A stretch of DNA of 36,782 bases from Actinomycetota bacterium (lineage in GTDB: Bacteria; Actinomycetota; CADDZG01; WHSQ01): positions 1-36,782 of the forward strand of contig JACCXF010000208.1 in assembly GCA_013697295.1 (NCBI GenBank), given 5' to 3'. Positions 14,770 to 22,663 of the stretch are shown here, piece after piece. The translations under genes and the position numbers were made by a program. A model generated the notes under the pieces. The model did not search any database. It saw only the letters and a program-made list of their open reading frames with translations, and was not told the DNA's origin. Each line of letters begins with the position of its first letter. Within the stretch, counting starts at the first letter, position 1.

Positions 14770-15297
14770 ATGGCACCCGGACTCATGATCGCGTTGCTCG
14801 TCGTGCCGATCGCCGAGCTGTGGGTCATCTTGCAGGTCTCCGATCGGGTCGGCGTGCTCAGTACGATCGGCTTGCTCATCCTCGTTTCGATACTGGGGGG
14901 ATGGTTGTTGAAGCAGCAGGGGGCGGCTACGTGGCGGCGGCTGCAAGCGACCCTGCGCAGGGGCGAGATGCCGACGGTCGAGGCGATCGACGGGGCTCTG
15001 ATCCTCTTCGGTGGGGCGCTCCTGCTCACCCCCGGCTTCCTGACCGACCTGGTCGGACTGGCGCTGATCTTCCCGCCGACGCGAGCGAGCCTCAGGGGCG
15101 TGTTCCGCAGATTCGTGAAGAAGAGCGCCGGCCGGCGCTGGCAGGTGATCGAGTCACGGAGCCCGACCGCTCGCGTCGTGAAGGTGGAGAAGTCGGTCCG
15201 CCCTAGGGGCTCGACTCCTCCTGGGTCGTCTCGGCTGCCGCCTTCGTCTGGGGATCCGGCCGAGGATCCCGGGGACGATTCTCGGGATAGCCGCTGA
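14770..15297 (+). CDS. fxsA: FxsA-family membrane protein
   Basis: The 175-aa protein matches FxsA, a cytoplasmic-membrane protein that in E. coli relieves phage T7 exclusion by F plasmid; its normal role is unclear. Hydrophobic segments cover about 4-23, 29-48 and 74-105. The family pattern PIAELWVILQV near 13-23, GGWLLKQQG near 43-51 and LLLTPGFLTDLVGLALIFPPTR near 84-105 are clear. The C-terminal 50 residues are charged and proline/serine-rich and overlap, on the opposite strand, the end of the next gene. A predicted leaderless start lies 6 nt after GATACT. Confidence 0.88.
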   Translation: MAPGLMIALLVVPIAELWVILQVSDRVGVLSTIGLLILVSILGGWLLKQQGAATWRRLQATLRRGEMPTVEAIDGALILFGGALLLTPGFLTDLVGLALIFPPTRASLRGVFRRFVKKSAGRRWQVIESRSPTARVVKVEKSVRPRGSTPPGSSRLPPSSGDPAEDPGDDSRDSR

Positions 15298-15652
15298 CCG
15301 GTCCCACTCTGCCCTGTTCGGGATACGCCGCGTCCCGGTACTCCTGGGCCGATCGGTGGTGGGAGTTGATCCGGACCCGAAGCTCTTCGGGGTACTCACC
15401 GGTGTGCACCGGAACCCCGAGCGACTCCGCGGCGCGCTCTGCTTCCTCGACCGAGTGGAGAACCCACCGCTCCCACGCCCCGTCGGGAGCGACCAGGACC
15501 AATTGAGCGTCGTGCAGCCCGATGCGCACGATGACAGCTTCCGTTCCGTCGCCGTGCATCCGGACGTAATCGCTCGGGCGCTTGGCGCGCGTACGCCGGG
15601 TTGGTTCGGGCGTGTTCTCGAAGGGCCAGGCGCGTTCCACTCGAAGTCTCAC
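15203..15652 (-). CDS. Small protein of unknown function
   Basis: I do not recognise a family. The 149-aa product from GTG 15652 (an internal GTG at 15640 or an upstream ATG are alternatives) is basic at the N-terminus. Its core, near 25-95, runs HGDGTEAVIVRIGLHDAQLV to SLGVPVHTGEYPEEL and looks folded, with alternating strands. The tail is Pro/Arg/Glu-rich. The last 95 bp overlap the 3' end of fxsA on the other strand, and both overlapping tails are low-complexity. It follows the SDR gene by 40 nt in the same direction and may be co-transcribed with it. That the gene is real rests on its protein-like core; no ribosome site is decisive. Confidence 0.6.
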   Translation of the reverse strand: MRLRVERAWPFENTPEPTRRTRAKRPSDYVRMHGDGTEAVIVRIGLHDAQLVLVAPDGAWERWVLHSVEEAERAAESLGVPVHTGEYPEELRVRINSHHRSAQEYRDAAYPEQGRVGPVSGYPENRPRDPRPDPQTKAAAETTQEESSP

Positions 15653-15692
15653 TCCAGGTAGCGCGGATGTTCGCGGGAGCGTAGCAGCAGGG

Positions 15693-16472
15693 CTAGATGA
15701 CCAGGCCCCCGTCGACACACAGCACCTGCCCGGTGATGATGTTCGACTCGTCGCTCGCGAGGAACACGAAGGCCGGAGCGATCTCTTCGGGGGTCCCGTA
15801 GCGACCCAGCGCGAAACGTGCCAGTCGTCGCTTGGCGATGGCTGGATCCTCGAGCAGCGGCTCGGTCATGGCGGTCAATGCGGCGGGGGCGATCGCATTG
15901 ACGTTTATGGCCAGCCCCCCGAGCTCTTTGGCCCACGTCTTGGTCAGTCCGACTATCCCCATCTTCGCTGCGGCGTAATTCGATTGCCCCACGGAGCCGA
16001 TCAACCCGGAGGCGGAGGTCACGTTGATGATCTTTCGGTGAGGGGGGTTGCCGGCGTCCACCTCCTGTTTGGCCGCGTCGCGCCAGTGACGAACGACGGC
16101 GCGACCGCAGGCCCAGGTCCCCTTCAGGTGAACTTCGATCACGGCGTCCCATTCTTCCTCCGACATCTTGTGCATCATCCGGTCGCGCAAGATGCCGGCG
16201 TTGTTCACGAGGACGTCGACGTCTCCGAAGGCCTCGATAGCGGTCGCCAGGACGGCATCCGCCGAGGCGACCGACCCGATCGGATCGTGGTTGGCCACCG
16301 CCTCCGCTCCGGTCGAACGCAGAGCCTCGACCGCGGAGTCGGCGGCGTCACCGACGGCATCGTTGACCACCACCCGGGCCCCCTCGGCGGCGAAGGCCTT
16401 TGCGACGGCGAGTCCTATCCCGGCCCCCGCGCCGGTGACGATGCAAGCCTTGTCTGTAAGTCTTCCGGACAT
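15693..16472 (-). CDS. SDR-family 3-oxoacyl/3-hydroxyacyl reductase-like dehydrogenase
   Basis: The 259-aa classical SDR has TGAGAGIG at 13-20, NNAG at 90-93, catalytic serines near 153-155, and YAAAK (Y166, K170). NNAGILRDRMMHKM is typical of FabG and (3R)-hydroxyacyl-CoA dehydrogenase relatives. The C-terminal GQVLCVDGG segment completes the fold. It probably reduces or oxidises a hydroxyacyl thioester; the substrate is not determinable. It is divergent from greA across 66 bp. The ATG is preceded at 8 nt by TAGGAT and lacks a clear Shine-Dalgarno. Confidence 0.9.
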   Translation of the reverse strand: MSGRLTDKACIVTGAGAGIGLAVAKAFAAEGARVVVNDAVGDAADSAVEALRSTGAEAVANHDPIGSVASADAVLATAIEAFGDVDVLVNNAGILRDRMMHKMSEEEWDAVIEVHLKGTWACGRAVVRHWRDAAKQEVDAGNPPHRKIINVTSASGLIGSVGQSNYAAAKMGIVGLTKTWAKELGGLAINVNAIAPAALTAMTEPLLEDPAIAKRRLARFALGRYGTPEEIAPAFVFLASDESNIITGQVLCVDGGLVI

Positions 16473-16480
16473 GGCTGAGC

Positions 16481-16486
16481 ATCCTA
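16481..16486 (-). promoter_or_regulatory. -10 element TAGGAT upstream of SDR gene
   Basis: On the minus strand TAGGAT lies 8 nt before the ATG at 16472, giving a leaderless or nearly leaderless message. Confidence 0.45.
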
Positions 16487-16526
16487 TCCAGGCACCCGCA
16501 TCGTTTGCGGAACGAAAACGCTTATG

Positions 16527-16532
16527 TATCGT
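16527..16532 (+). promoter_or_regulatory. -10 element TATCGT, leaderless start of greA
   Basis: TATCGT ends 6 nt before the ATG. TTTGCG at 16504-16509 gives a 17-bp spacer and resembles a -35. No Shine-Dalgarno is present. Confidence 0.6.
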
Positions 16533-16538
16533 GGCCGT

Positions 16539-17015
16539 ATGGCGGACGAGAAGAAGACACCACTCTCACAGGCTGCTTTCGAGCGGTTGAAGGGGGAGCT
16601 GGGGTTCCTCGAGGGTGAGGGCCGGCAGAAGATCATCGAGGCGATAGCCACCGCACGCGCCCACGGCGACCTCAGCGAGAACGCCGAGTATCACGCCGCC
16701 AAGGATCAGCAGGGGATGCAGGAGGCGCGCGTGCGTCAGCTTCGCCAGATGCTCGAGAGCGCGGAGATCGTCAAGGGGGATGATTCCGGCGTGGCCAAGC
16801 CCGGGATGCTCGTGACCATCAAGTACCAGGACGACGACGAGACCGAGACCTATTTCCTCGGCCTGCGCGAGGAGAAGGGCGGGGAGTTCGATGTGCTCAC
16901 CCCCGATTCGCCCATCGGCCAGGCGGTGTTGGGGCGGTCGGCCGGCGAGGCGGTCATGGCCGAGGTTCCAACCGGCGCGCTGAAGGTGCAGCTCGTAGAG
17001 GTCCGCTCGCCCTAA
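16539..17015 (+). CDS. greA: Transcription elongation factor GreA
   Basis: GreA stimulates RNA cleavage by backtracked RNA polymerase. The 158-aa protein has the N-terminal coiled coil with the acidic tip in GDLSENAEYHAAKDQQ (near 44-59) and the C-terminal FKBP-like domain with SPIGQAVLGRSAGEAV (near 123-138). Length is normal. The ATG at 16539 is chosen over an in-frame upstream ATG because the -10 element ends 6 nt before it. The stop overlaps that of the convergent amidohydrolase within CTAA. Confidence 0.96.
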   Translation: MADEKKTPLSQAAFERLKGELGFLEGEGRQKIIEAIATARAHGDLSENAEYHAAKDQQGMQEARVRQLRQMLESAEIVKGDDSGVAKPGMLVTIKYQDDDETETYFLGLREEKGGEFDVLTPDSPIGQAVLGRSAGEAVMAEVPTGALKVQLVEVRSP

Positions 17016-18070
17016 CGGACGCGCAGACCCCGGCGCCACACCCCCCGGATCGTCGTGAGTGATGCCGCGCCGGCCAACGGCTCGGTCGCCACCAGGTCCG
17101 CGTCCCTCCCGGGTGCTATCGCACCGGTCCGCTCGAGCTTCAGATACTCGGCCGAAGAGGACGTGGCCGATCGGATGATGTCCATGAGACTCATGCCGGC
17201 GGCATGCAAAGCGTCGATCTCGCGCCGGTCGATCCCCGGTTTCGGACCTTCGTTGCCGAGATCGGTCCCGTACACGATCCGGCCCCCGGCGACGAGGAAC
17301 CGGGCTGTGTTCTCGATCGCGACGCTGAGGTCGTCGACGCGTACGGCCAGCGTCGGCACGATCGTTACATCCTGCTCGACGAGCCGGGAGATGACCTCAT
17401 CCGGGATGACCTCGTTGCTCATGAGCATGTGTGCGAGCTCGTCGACCCCCGCGTCGAGAGCCTTTAGAAGTTCATCCAGTCCATGGATGTGTCCGGTAAC
17501 GCGAGCGCCGCGATCGTGCGCCGCAGTGACGATGGCCGAGAGTTCGGCTGCGCCGAGCGTGGGGCCGGCGGGCGGATTGAGCGCGATCTTCACGATGCTC
17601 GCACCCTGTACGAGCTGGCGATCCACGGCCTTGGGCGCATCGAGGGGTGACGCGACCTCGTAGCCGGTTCCCGGCGGTGCCCAGGCCGCCCGCGTGGGAT
17701 AGCCGCCCGGGGTCGTGAGCATCTGTCCGGCCGCGATGATGCTGGGCCCCTCGAAGTCCGCCGCTGTCGATCGATCGACCAGAGGCCAGATCTCGTCGGG
17801 GGGCCAGGCAAGATCGCGGACGGTCGTAACCCCGCCCCATAGAACGTCCCGTGGGGAGACGAACCCGATGTGGACATGAGCGTCGATGAAGCCCGGGATG
17901 AGCGTCGCCCCCGCGACCTCGACCTCGGGCCCGTCGGACGCGACGGTCGAGGAGGGGCCCGCGTCAGCGATCCGGCCATCGCGAACGACGACCGACGCAT
18001 CCTCGATCGGGGTCAAGCCGGTTCCGAGCAGCGCGCTTGCGACGCGGATCGTGTAGGTCGTGGCGGTCAC
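17012..18070 (-). CDS. Amidohydrolase-family metal-dependent hydrolase
   Basis: The 352-aa protein has the amidohydrolase TIM-barrel metal site: HVH in GFIDAHVHIGF (H65, H67), bridging Lys K161 in IVKIAL, H194 in GHIHG, H214 in ELAHML and D270 in YGTDLG. The C-terminal GAIAPGRDADLVATEP strand is typical of imidazolonepropionase- and prolidase-like members. The substrate is unknown. The GTG at 18070 starts the small beta-sandwich (TYTIRVASALLGTG) and is preferred to the longer open frame from 18106. It is divergent from the GMC oxidoreductase (63 bp) and converges on greA. Confidence 0.88.
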   Translation of the reverse strand: MTATTYTIRVASALLGTGLTPIEDASVVVRDGRIADAGPSSTVASDGPEVEVAGATLIPGFIDAHVHIGFVSPRDVLWGGVTTVRDLAWPPDEIWPLVDRSTAADFEGPSIIAAGQMLTTPGGYPTRAAWAPPGTGYEVASPLDAPKAVDRQLVQGASIVKIALNPPAGPTLGAAELSAIVTAAHDRGARVTGHIHGLDELLKALDAGVDELAHMLMSNEVIPDEVISRLVEQDVTIVPTLAVRVDDLSVAIENTARFLVAGGRIVYGTDLGNEGPKPGIDRREIDALHAAGMSLMDIIRSATSSSAEYLKLERTGAIAPGRDADLVATEPLAGAASLTTIRGVWRRGLRVR

Positions 18071-18121
18071 GGAGCCAAGGCTCCCCGTTGCGGGCTTCGC
18101 GCGCAAGCGCGGTGGTTGGGG

Positions 18122-18127
18122 TAGAAC
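18122..18127 (+). promoter_or_regulatory. Possible -10 element TAGAAC upstream of GMC oxidoreductase
   Basis: TAGAAC ends 6 nt before the ATG at 18134, the same spacing as other predicted leaderless genes here, but lacks the final T of TANNNT. Confidence 0.35.
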
Positions 18128-18133
18128 TCGTAC

Positions 18134-20047
18134 ATGAGGGCAGTCCCCACGCGCTCCACCGTCGCTACATTCGCCGCGCTTGCGCGCGGGGCCCTGGGTC
18201 CGAGCTATTCGCCCGAGGTCCCACAGCGGATGCTCGCGATGCTCGGCCAGGTCGCCTCGGAGGCGGAGGCGAACCAGCTGGTGGGGGCTCTACGGGTTGC
18301 CGATTCGCGTGCCGGCGCCCTGGTGATGACCGGCCGGCCCGTCCCGGTGTCCTGGCTCGGAGAGCGGGACGCAGAGGCCGTCATCTCTGCCTGGCGCACG
18401 AGTCCCATTCCCCAGCAGAGGCAATTGGTGGATTCCGTGCTCGCTCTTGCGCTGGCGTCCGCTTACGGCCACCCGGGCCCGGAGTGGGACCGGATGGGTT
18501 ACCCGGGCCCGATGAACGCTGCGGCGTCGGGATCCGCACGTCTCGAGCCGCTCGATATCCGCGGTGAGTCCCAGCTCGATTGCGATGTGATCGTCGTGGG
18601 TTCAGGGGCCGGGGGTGGCTGTGTGGCAGCCGAGTTGGCGGGCGCGGGCTTCGACGTGATCGTGGTCGAGAGGGGCGGCTACTTCCACGAACGCGACTTC
18701 CACCACCTCGAAGGCGATGCCTTGCGCGACCTCTATCTGTACGGAGCCACACTCGCAACCGTTGGGGGCGCGGTCAGGATCCTGGCCGGTTCGGCCCTGG
18801 GCGGCGGGACGCTGGTCAATTACTCGACGTCGTTCAAGACTCCGGATCACGTCCTCCGGGAGTGGTCCGCACTGTCGGGCATCGAGGCCTTCGCCTCGGG
18901 CGAGTTCGAGCAGTCGCTGGATGCGGCGGCTGAACGACTGGGCGTCAACACGGACTCGAGCGCGGCGGGGCGGCGCGATGAGGTGATGGAGGAGGGCCTG
19001 AAGAAGCTCGGGTGGCACGTAGACCTGCTCCCTCGCGCGGTGCGCGGCTGCGCTCAGGACGAACAGTGTGGCTACTGCGGTTTCGGATGTCGCCTGGGTG
19101 CGAAGCAGTCATCGATGCGCACCTACTTGGAGGATGCAGCAGGAGCAGGCGCGCGCATCGTCGTTGGTGCTCATGCCCGCAAGGTGCGCATCGCCGACGG
19201 TCGAGCCTGCGGCCTCGAGTTGGATGTCGAGGGTCGAGCCTTCAAGGTCGCGGCGGGCGCGGTTGTGGTTGCGGCAGGCGCGATAGAAACGCCGGCTCTT
19301 CTCCTTCGCTCCGGACTGGGCGGCGAGGTGGGAAGGCACCTGCGGCTGCACCCGGGCACGGGTGTCCTCGGGCTGTTCGAGGACGAGGTCAGACCGTGGG
19401 AGGGCACGCTTCAAGCTCGTTACTCGAGCGAGTTCCGGCATTGGGATGACAACTACGGGCCCATCCTCGAAACCGTCCCCGTTCACCCCGGGGCGGCGGC
19501 AGCCGCGTTCCCCTGGGTGTCGGCGGAGCACCATCGCCGCTTCATGGGTGAGTACGGGCGGGTGGGGCTGGTAGCGGTGCTCCCGCGCGACCGGAGCTCC
19601 GGCCGACTCCGGATAGGACGTGACGGCAACCCCCGCGTGCACTACAAGCTCGCGGCCGACGATGAGCGACGTGTTGGGCGGGGGGTGATCAACGCCGCCC
19701 GTGTGATGGAGGCGGCGGGGGCGTACGAGGTCTGCTCCCTCCACGATGGATATCTCGGGTACCGGCCCGATGAGCCGGGGGGTCACGACCGGTGGGCGGC
19801 CGCGACCGAGTCGGCGGGCTACGCGAGGAAGGCCACCCTCGTCTCGTATCACCAGATGGGTTCCTGTCGGATGGGTGTCGATCGCGCGTCGTCCGCGGTT
19901 GACGCATCGAACGAGTCGCATGAAGTCAAGTCGTTGTTCGTCGCCGATTCATCGTGTTTTCCAACTGCTTCAGGTGTCAATCCGATGCTGACGGTCTACG
20001 GCATCGCGCATCGCGCCGCGCAGAAGATCACCGAACGCCTCGGCTGA
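18134..20047 (+). CDS. GMC-family oxidoreductase, long-chain alcohol oxidase-like
   Basis: The 637-aa flavoprotein has an FAD-binding VVGSGAGGG at 154-162 and VVERGG at 177-182. GSALGGGTLVNYSTSF at 219-234 is the GMC/FAO pattern. A cysteine cluster follows (C306, C312, C315, C319, in CGYCGFGCRLGAKQSS). The C-terminal SYHQMGSCRMG and GVNPMLTVYGIAHR hold the catalytic His and substrate-binding segment. The N-terminal 130 residues form an extra helical region as in fatty-alcohol oxidases, resembling the small gluconate-dehydrogenase subunit. It probably oxidises a long-chain or bulky alcohol; the substrate is inferred only. The SGNH hydrolase gene starts 14 nt after its stop. Confidence 0.85.
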   Translation: MRAVPTRSTVATFAALARGALGPSYSPEVPQRMLAMLGQVASEAEANQLVGALRVADSRAGALVMTGRPVPVSWLGERDAEAVISAWRTSPIPQQRQLVDSVLALALASAYGHPGPEWDRMGYPGPMNAAASGSARLEPLDIRGESQLDCDVIVVGSGAGGGCVAAELAGAGFDVIVVERGGYFHERDFHHLEGDALRDLYLYGATLATVGGAVRILAGSALGGGTLVNYSTSFKTPDHVLREWSALSGIEAFASGEFEQSLDAAAERLGVNTDSSAAGRRDEVMEEGLKKLGWHVDLLPRAVRGCAQDEQCGYCGFGCRLGAKQSSMRTYLEDAAGAGARIVVGAHARKVRIADGRACGLELDVEGRAFKVAAGAVVVAAGAIETPALLLRSGLGGEVGRHLRLHPGTGVLGLFEDEVRPWEGTLQARYSSEFRHWDDNYGPILETVPVHPGAAAAAFPWVSAEHHRRFMGEYGRVGLVAVLPRDRSSGRLRIGRDGNPRVHYKLAADDERRVGRGVINAARVMEAAGAYEVCSLHDGYLGYRPDEPGGHDRWAAATESAGYARKATLVSYHQMGSCRMGVDRASSAVDASNESHEVKSLFVADSSCFPTASGVNPMLTVYGIAHRAAQKITERLG

Positions 20048-20061
20048 TCTTGAAGGGCTTC

Positions 20062-20805
20062 GTGGCGCGGTTCCTTCTGACCTTGATCGCGGCAACCGTC
20101 GCGCTCGTTGCGATGGTCGGGATCGAGATCGTCCTGGCGCTGAAGAGGGAGTACCTCGCTACCGAGCCCGCGCTCGAGATCGGTGGAACGTTCGGGTCCG
20201 CGTCGGACCCGCCGCTGACCTTCGCCGTCCTGGGGGACTCGACGGCCGCGGGGGTGGGAGTGAGTCGGGCGGAGCACGCTTACGCGACGCTCCTTGCGGA
20301 ACGCCTGGCCGCCGAGGGGCGCCACGTTCGTCTGCTCGCGTTCGGCATCTCTGGGGCTCGCATCGGCGACGTGCTGCGCGAGCAGGTGCCCGAGGCGATC
20401 GAGGCGGAGCCGGATCTCGTGTTCGTGGGGATCAGCGCCAACGACGTTATACACTTCACTTCTCTGGACGACGTTAGGGCCGACTCCTCGGACATGGTCG
20501 AGCGTTTACGTACAACGGGTGCAACGGTCGTGGTAGCCGGAGCCCCCGACATGCGCGCAGCGGCGTGGCACGAGCCGCTCCGATCCCTCGCCGGCTGGCG
20601 AGGTCGCTCCGTTGCGGCGGCGGTGGAGGAAGGCGCTCGAGCGGCGGGAGCGACGACCGTTCCCCTCGCCGAGAGGACCGGGCCCTTCTTCGCTCGGGAT
20701 CCAGAAGAGGCCTACGGATGCGATGACTTCCATCCCGGCGCGGGCGGATACCGAGCGTGGGCCGATGCCATCTATCCCGAGCTGGAAAAAGCGCTGGCGC
20801 GCTGA
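20062..20805 (+). CDS. Membrane-anchored SGNH/GDSL hydrolase
   Basis: The 247-aa protein begins with one hydrophobic segment (4-27), then an SGNH esterase domain. Block I is VLGDSTAAGVG (nucleophile S60), block II has the Gly in GISGARIGD, block III is GISANDV and block V is DDFHPGAGGY with the catalytic Asp and His. It is probably an extracytoplasmic esterase or lipase; the substrate is unknown. GTG 20062 has GAAGGG 4 nt upstream; TTG 20050 is an alternative start. It sits directly after the GMC oxidoreductase, suggesting a shared transcript and perhaps a shared lipid or ester substrate (inference). Confidence 0.85.
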   Translation: MARFLLTLIAATVALVAMVGIEIVLALKREYLATEPALEIGGTFGSASDPPLTFAVLGDSTAAGVGVSRAEHAYATLLAERLAAEGRHVRLLAFGISGARIGDVLREQVPEAIEAEPDLVFVGISANDVIHFTSLDDVRADSSDMVERLRTTGATVVVAGAPDMRAAAWHEPLRSLAGWRGRSVAAAVEEGARAAGATTVPLAERTGPFFARDPEEAYGCDDFHPGAGGYRAWADAIYPELEKALAR

Positions 20806-20846
20806 CACCGCTATCTCATGTCGCCCGGTGCTGGGGCAGACATGGG

Positions 20847-20852
20847 TACCCT
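20847..20852 (+). promoter_or_regulatory. -10 element TACCCT, leaderless start of the 333-aa unknown gene
   Basis: TACCCT ends 6 nt before the ATG at 20859. No Shine-Dalgarno is present. Confidence 0.5.
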
Positions 20853-20858
20853 CGTGCG

Positions 20859-21860
20859 ATGGCAATGAGCCTGGACGATCTCATCGAGGCAGCGGACCTG
20901 AACGGTTTGCTGCGCGCGGTCGATGGGCTCTGTGAGCGAAAAGCCTGGGAAGACCTCGTTGAGCTGGCGGATCGCTGCGAAGAAGCGCTCGAGCGAGGGA
21001 AGCAGCTGTGGCCGATCGCCATGCACATCGACTACAGGCTCGCCCTGGAAGCGCCCGGGGATTACGCGGCGGGCGTCGTCCATCCCGAGTTGAGCCGGTT
21101 CTCGCTTGGTCCTCTCACGGAAGTGGCCGCGTCGACGCATACATGGGCCGAACTCGCTCCCCACCTCGAGACTCCCCAGGCCGCGGCCTACGTGGCGCAG
21201 GAACGGGTCCTGCGCGGCGACCGGCTCGACGGTGACAACCGCGCCCATCCCGAGGTGCTCGACCTTCCGTTGCACCTCGAGCCGTGGGAGCCCACCTATG
21301 CGCTGGCCACCTTCCGGGCCGACCACGTCGAAGTGGCGGAGCCGTGGGATCCGCGTGCGCCTATGGAGGAGCAGACTCCACAAGAGGGTCAGCTCATCGA
21401 CGATCAGGAGCTCGAAAGCACCCTTCTCGATCTGGTCGCGCCCTGGACCGCCGAGTCCAACGGGGCTGCGCGCGTCGCTATCACCGAGGGGGAGGCGCCC
21501 GGCGCCATCTCCCATCTCGCGTACGACTCGATCCGCATCGGTCCACTCGAGACCGCCGAGGCGATCCAGCGGATGGCCTGGGCGGCTGCGAGCGGCGGAG
21601 CGCACGGGCGACGGCGCGGGGCCGCTCTAGGGCGCTTCATGTCGTGGTACGGAGCCGCGCTGATGAACGGGCTCGCGTGGCCCGTCGAGCCCGAGGCTCT
21701 GGGGAACGCCCTGGGTTCCCTTCGCTGGTTCAGGTGGGACGAGGGCACGGCCGAGAAGGGATGGGTCCTTCGCATCGCGGTCGAGCACCCGGAAGATGGC
21801 TGGGCCGCCGCCATCGCGGCGACGGACCTTCTGGAGGAGGACGACGAGGAGGAGGGGTAG
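20859..21860 (+). CDS. Conserved-looking protein of unknown function
   Basis: I cannot assign a family. The 333-aa product is acidic and mostly helical at the N-terminus, with DLIEAADLNGLLRAVDGLCE and ELADRCEEALERGKQLWP resembling helical-repeat segments. A central region is rich in His/Glu/Trp (HLEPWEPTYALATFRADHVE near 146-165). A C-terminal alpha/beta region with WVLRIAVEHPEDGWAAAIAATD near 302-323 ends in an acidic tail (EEDDEEEG). No signal peptide, membrane segment or metal motif is evident, so it is probably cytoplasmic. The ATG is fixed by the -10 element; an in-frame ATG two codons later is possible. It converges with the next gene, 4 nt apart. Confidence 0.75.
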   Translation: MAMSLDDLIEAADLNGLLRAVDGLCERKAWEDLVELADRCEEALERGKQLWPIAMHIDYRLALEAPGDYAAGVVHPELSRFSLGPLTEVAASTHTWAELAPHLETPQAAAYVAQERVLRGDRLDGDNRAHPEVLDLPLHLEPWEPTYALATFRADHVEVAEPWDPRAPMEEQTPQEGQLIDDQELESTLLDLVAPWTAESNGAARVAITEGEAPGAISHLAYDSIRIGPLETAEAIQRMAWAAASGGAHGRRRGAALGRFMSWYGAALMNGLAWPVEPEALGNALGSLRWFRWDEGTAEKGWVLRIAVEHPEDGWAAAIAATDLLEEDDEEEG

Positions 21861-21864
21861 GGCG

Positions 21865-22581
21865 CTATCCGCCCAGGGTCCCTCCCGGGTCCAGGTCCAC
21901 GACCTCGAGCCCGTCGACATCGCCGGCCTCCCGACGAAGGTCTTCGGGGGTCCCGACCAGCACCGGGAAGGTTCCGAAGTGCATCGGGACCACCGTCTTG
22001 ACGTCGAGCAACCTGACGGCCTCCGCCGCGGAGCGCGGGCCCATCGTGTAGTGGTCGCCGATCGGCAACAGGGCGATGTCGGGTTCGAGCAAGCGGCCGA
22101 TGAGCTCCATGTCGCTGAAGACCGCCGTGTCCCCGGAGTGATAGAGCTTGAAGCCGTCGGCGAGCTCGATCACGAAACCCGCCGCTTCGCCGCCGTACAG
22201 GATCTGATCTCCATCGGTGATCCCGCACGAGTGCACTGCGTGCACCATGTGGGCCTTCACGCCGGCGACTTCGACCGTCCCTCCCTTATTCATATCGATG
22301 GTCTTCTCGACCCCCTTCGATCCGAGCCACGTCGCGGTCTCGACGATCGCAATCACCTCGGGGGAGGTCGCCTTGGCTATCTGGACCGCGTCGCCGATGT
22401 GGTCGAAGTGAGCGTGAGTGATGAGCATCGCGTCCAACGATCCAAGGTCCTTCAGGTCGTCGGGGCACGCGGGATTGTTCTGCACCCAAGGGTCGATGAG
22501 GATGCGCGCCTCACCGGTATCGAGCAGGAACGTCGCGTGACCGAGCCAGGTGAGTTTCACGCCATCGGGAAGTTGTGCCAT
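21865..22581 (-). CDS. UPF0173-type metallo-beta-lactamase-fold hydrolase
   Basis: The 238-aa protein has the MBL-fold metal site THAHFDH (H56, H58, D60, H61), YHSGDTAVFSDM with the bridging Asp, and MHFGTFP with the C-terminal His. It begins with LTWLGHATFLL, typical of UlaG/UPF0173 proteins. Substrate unknown. The start is well supported by AAGGAGGG ending 5 nt before the ATG. It lies downstream of the acyl-CoA dehydrogenase with an 82-nt gap that holds only this ribosome site. Confidence 0.92.
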   Translation of the reverse strand: MAQLPDGVKLTWLGHATFLLDTGEARILIDPWVQNNPACPDDLKDLGSLDAMLITHAHFDHIGDAVQIAKATSPEVIAIVETATWLGSKGVEKTIDMNKGGTVEVAGVKAHMVHAVHSCGITDGDQILYGGEAAGFVIELADGFKLYHSGDTAVFSDMELIGRLLEPDIALLPIGDHYTMGPRSAAEAVRLLDVKTVVPMHFGTFPVLVGTPEDLRREAGDVDGLEVVDLDPGGTLGG

Positions 22582-22663
22582 GTGATCCCTCCTTGAGATT
22601 CTTCTAGTGACAAATCGGTTCCGACCGACCACTCTCTAGCATCTCCGTGCGTGTTGGTCCGAG

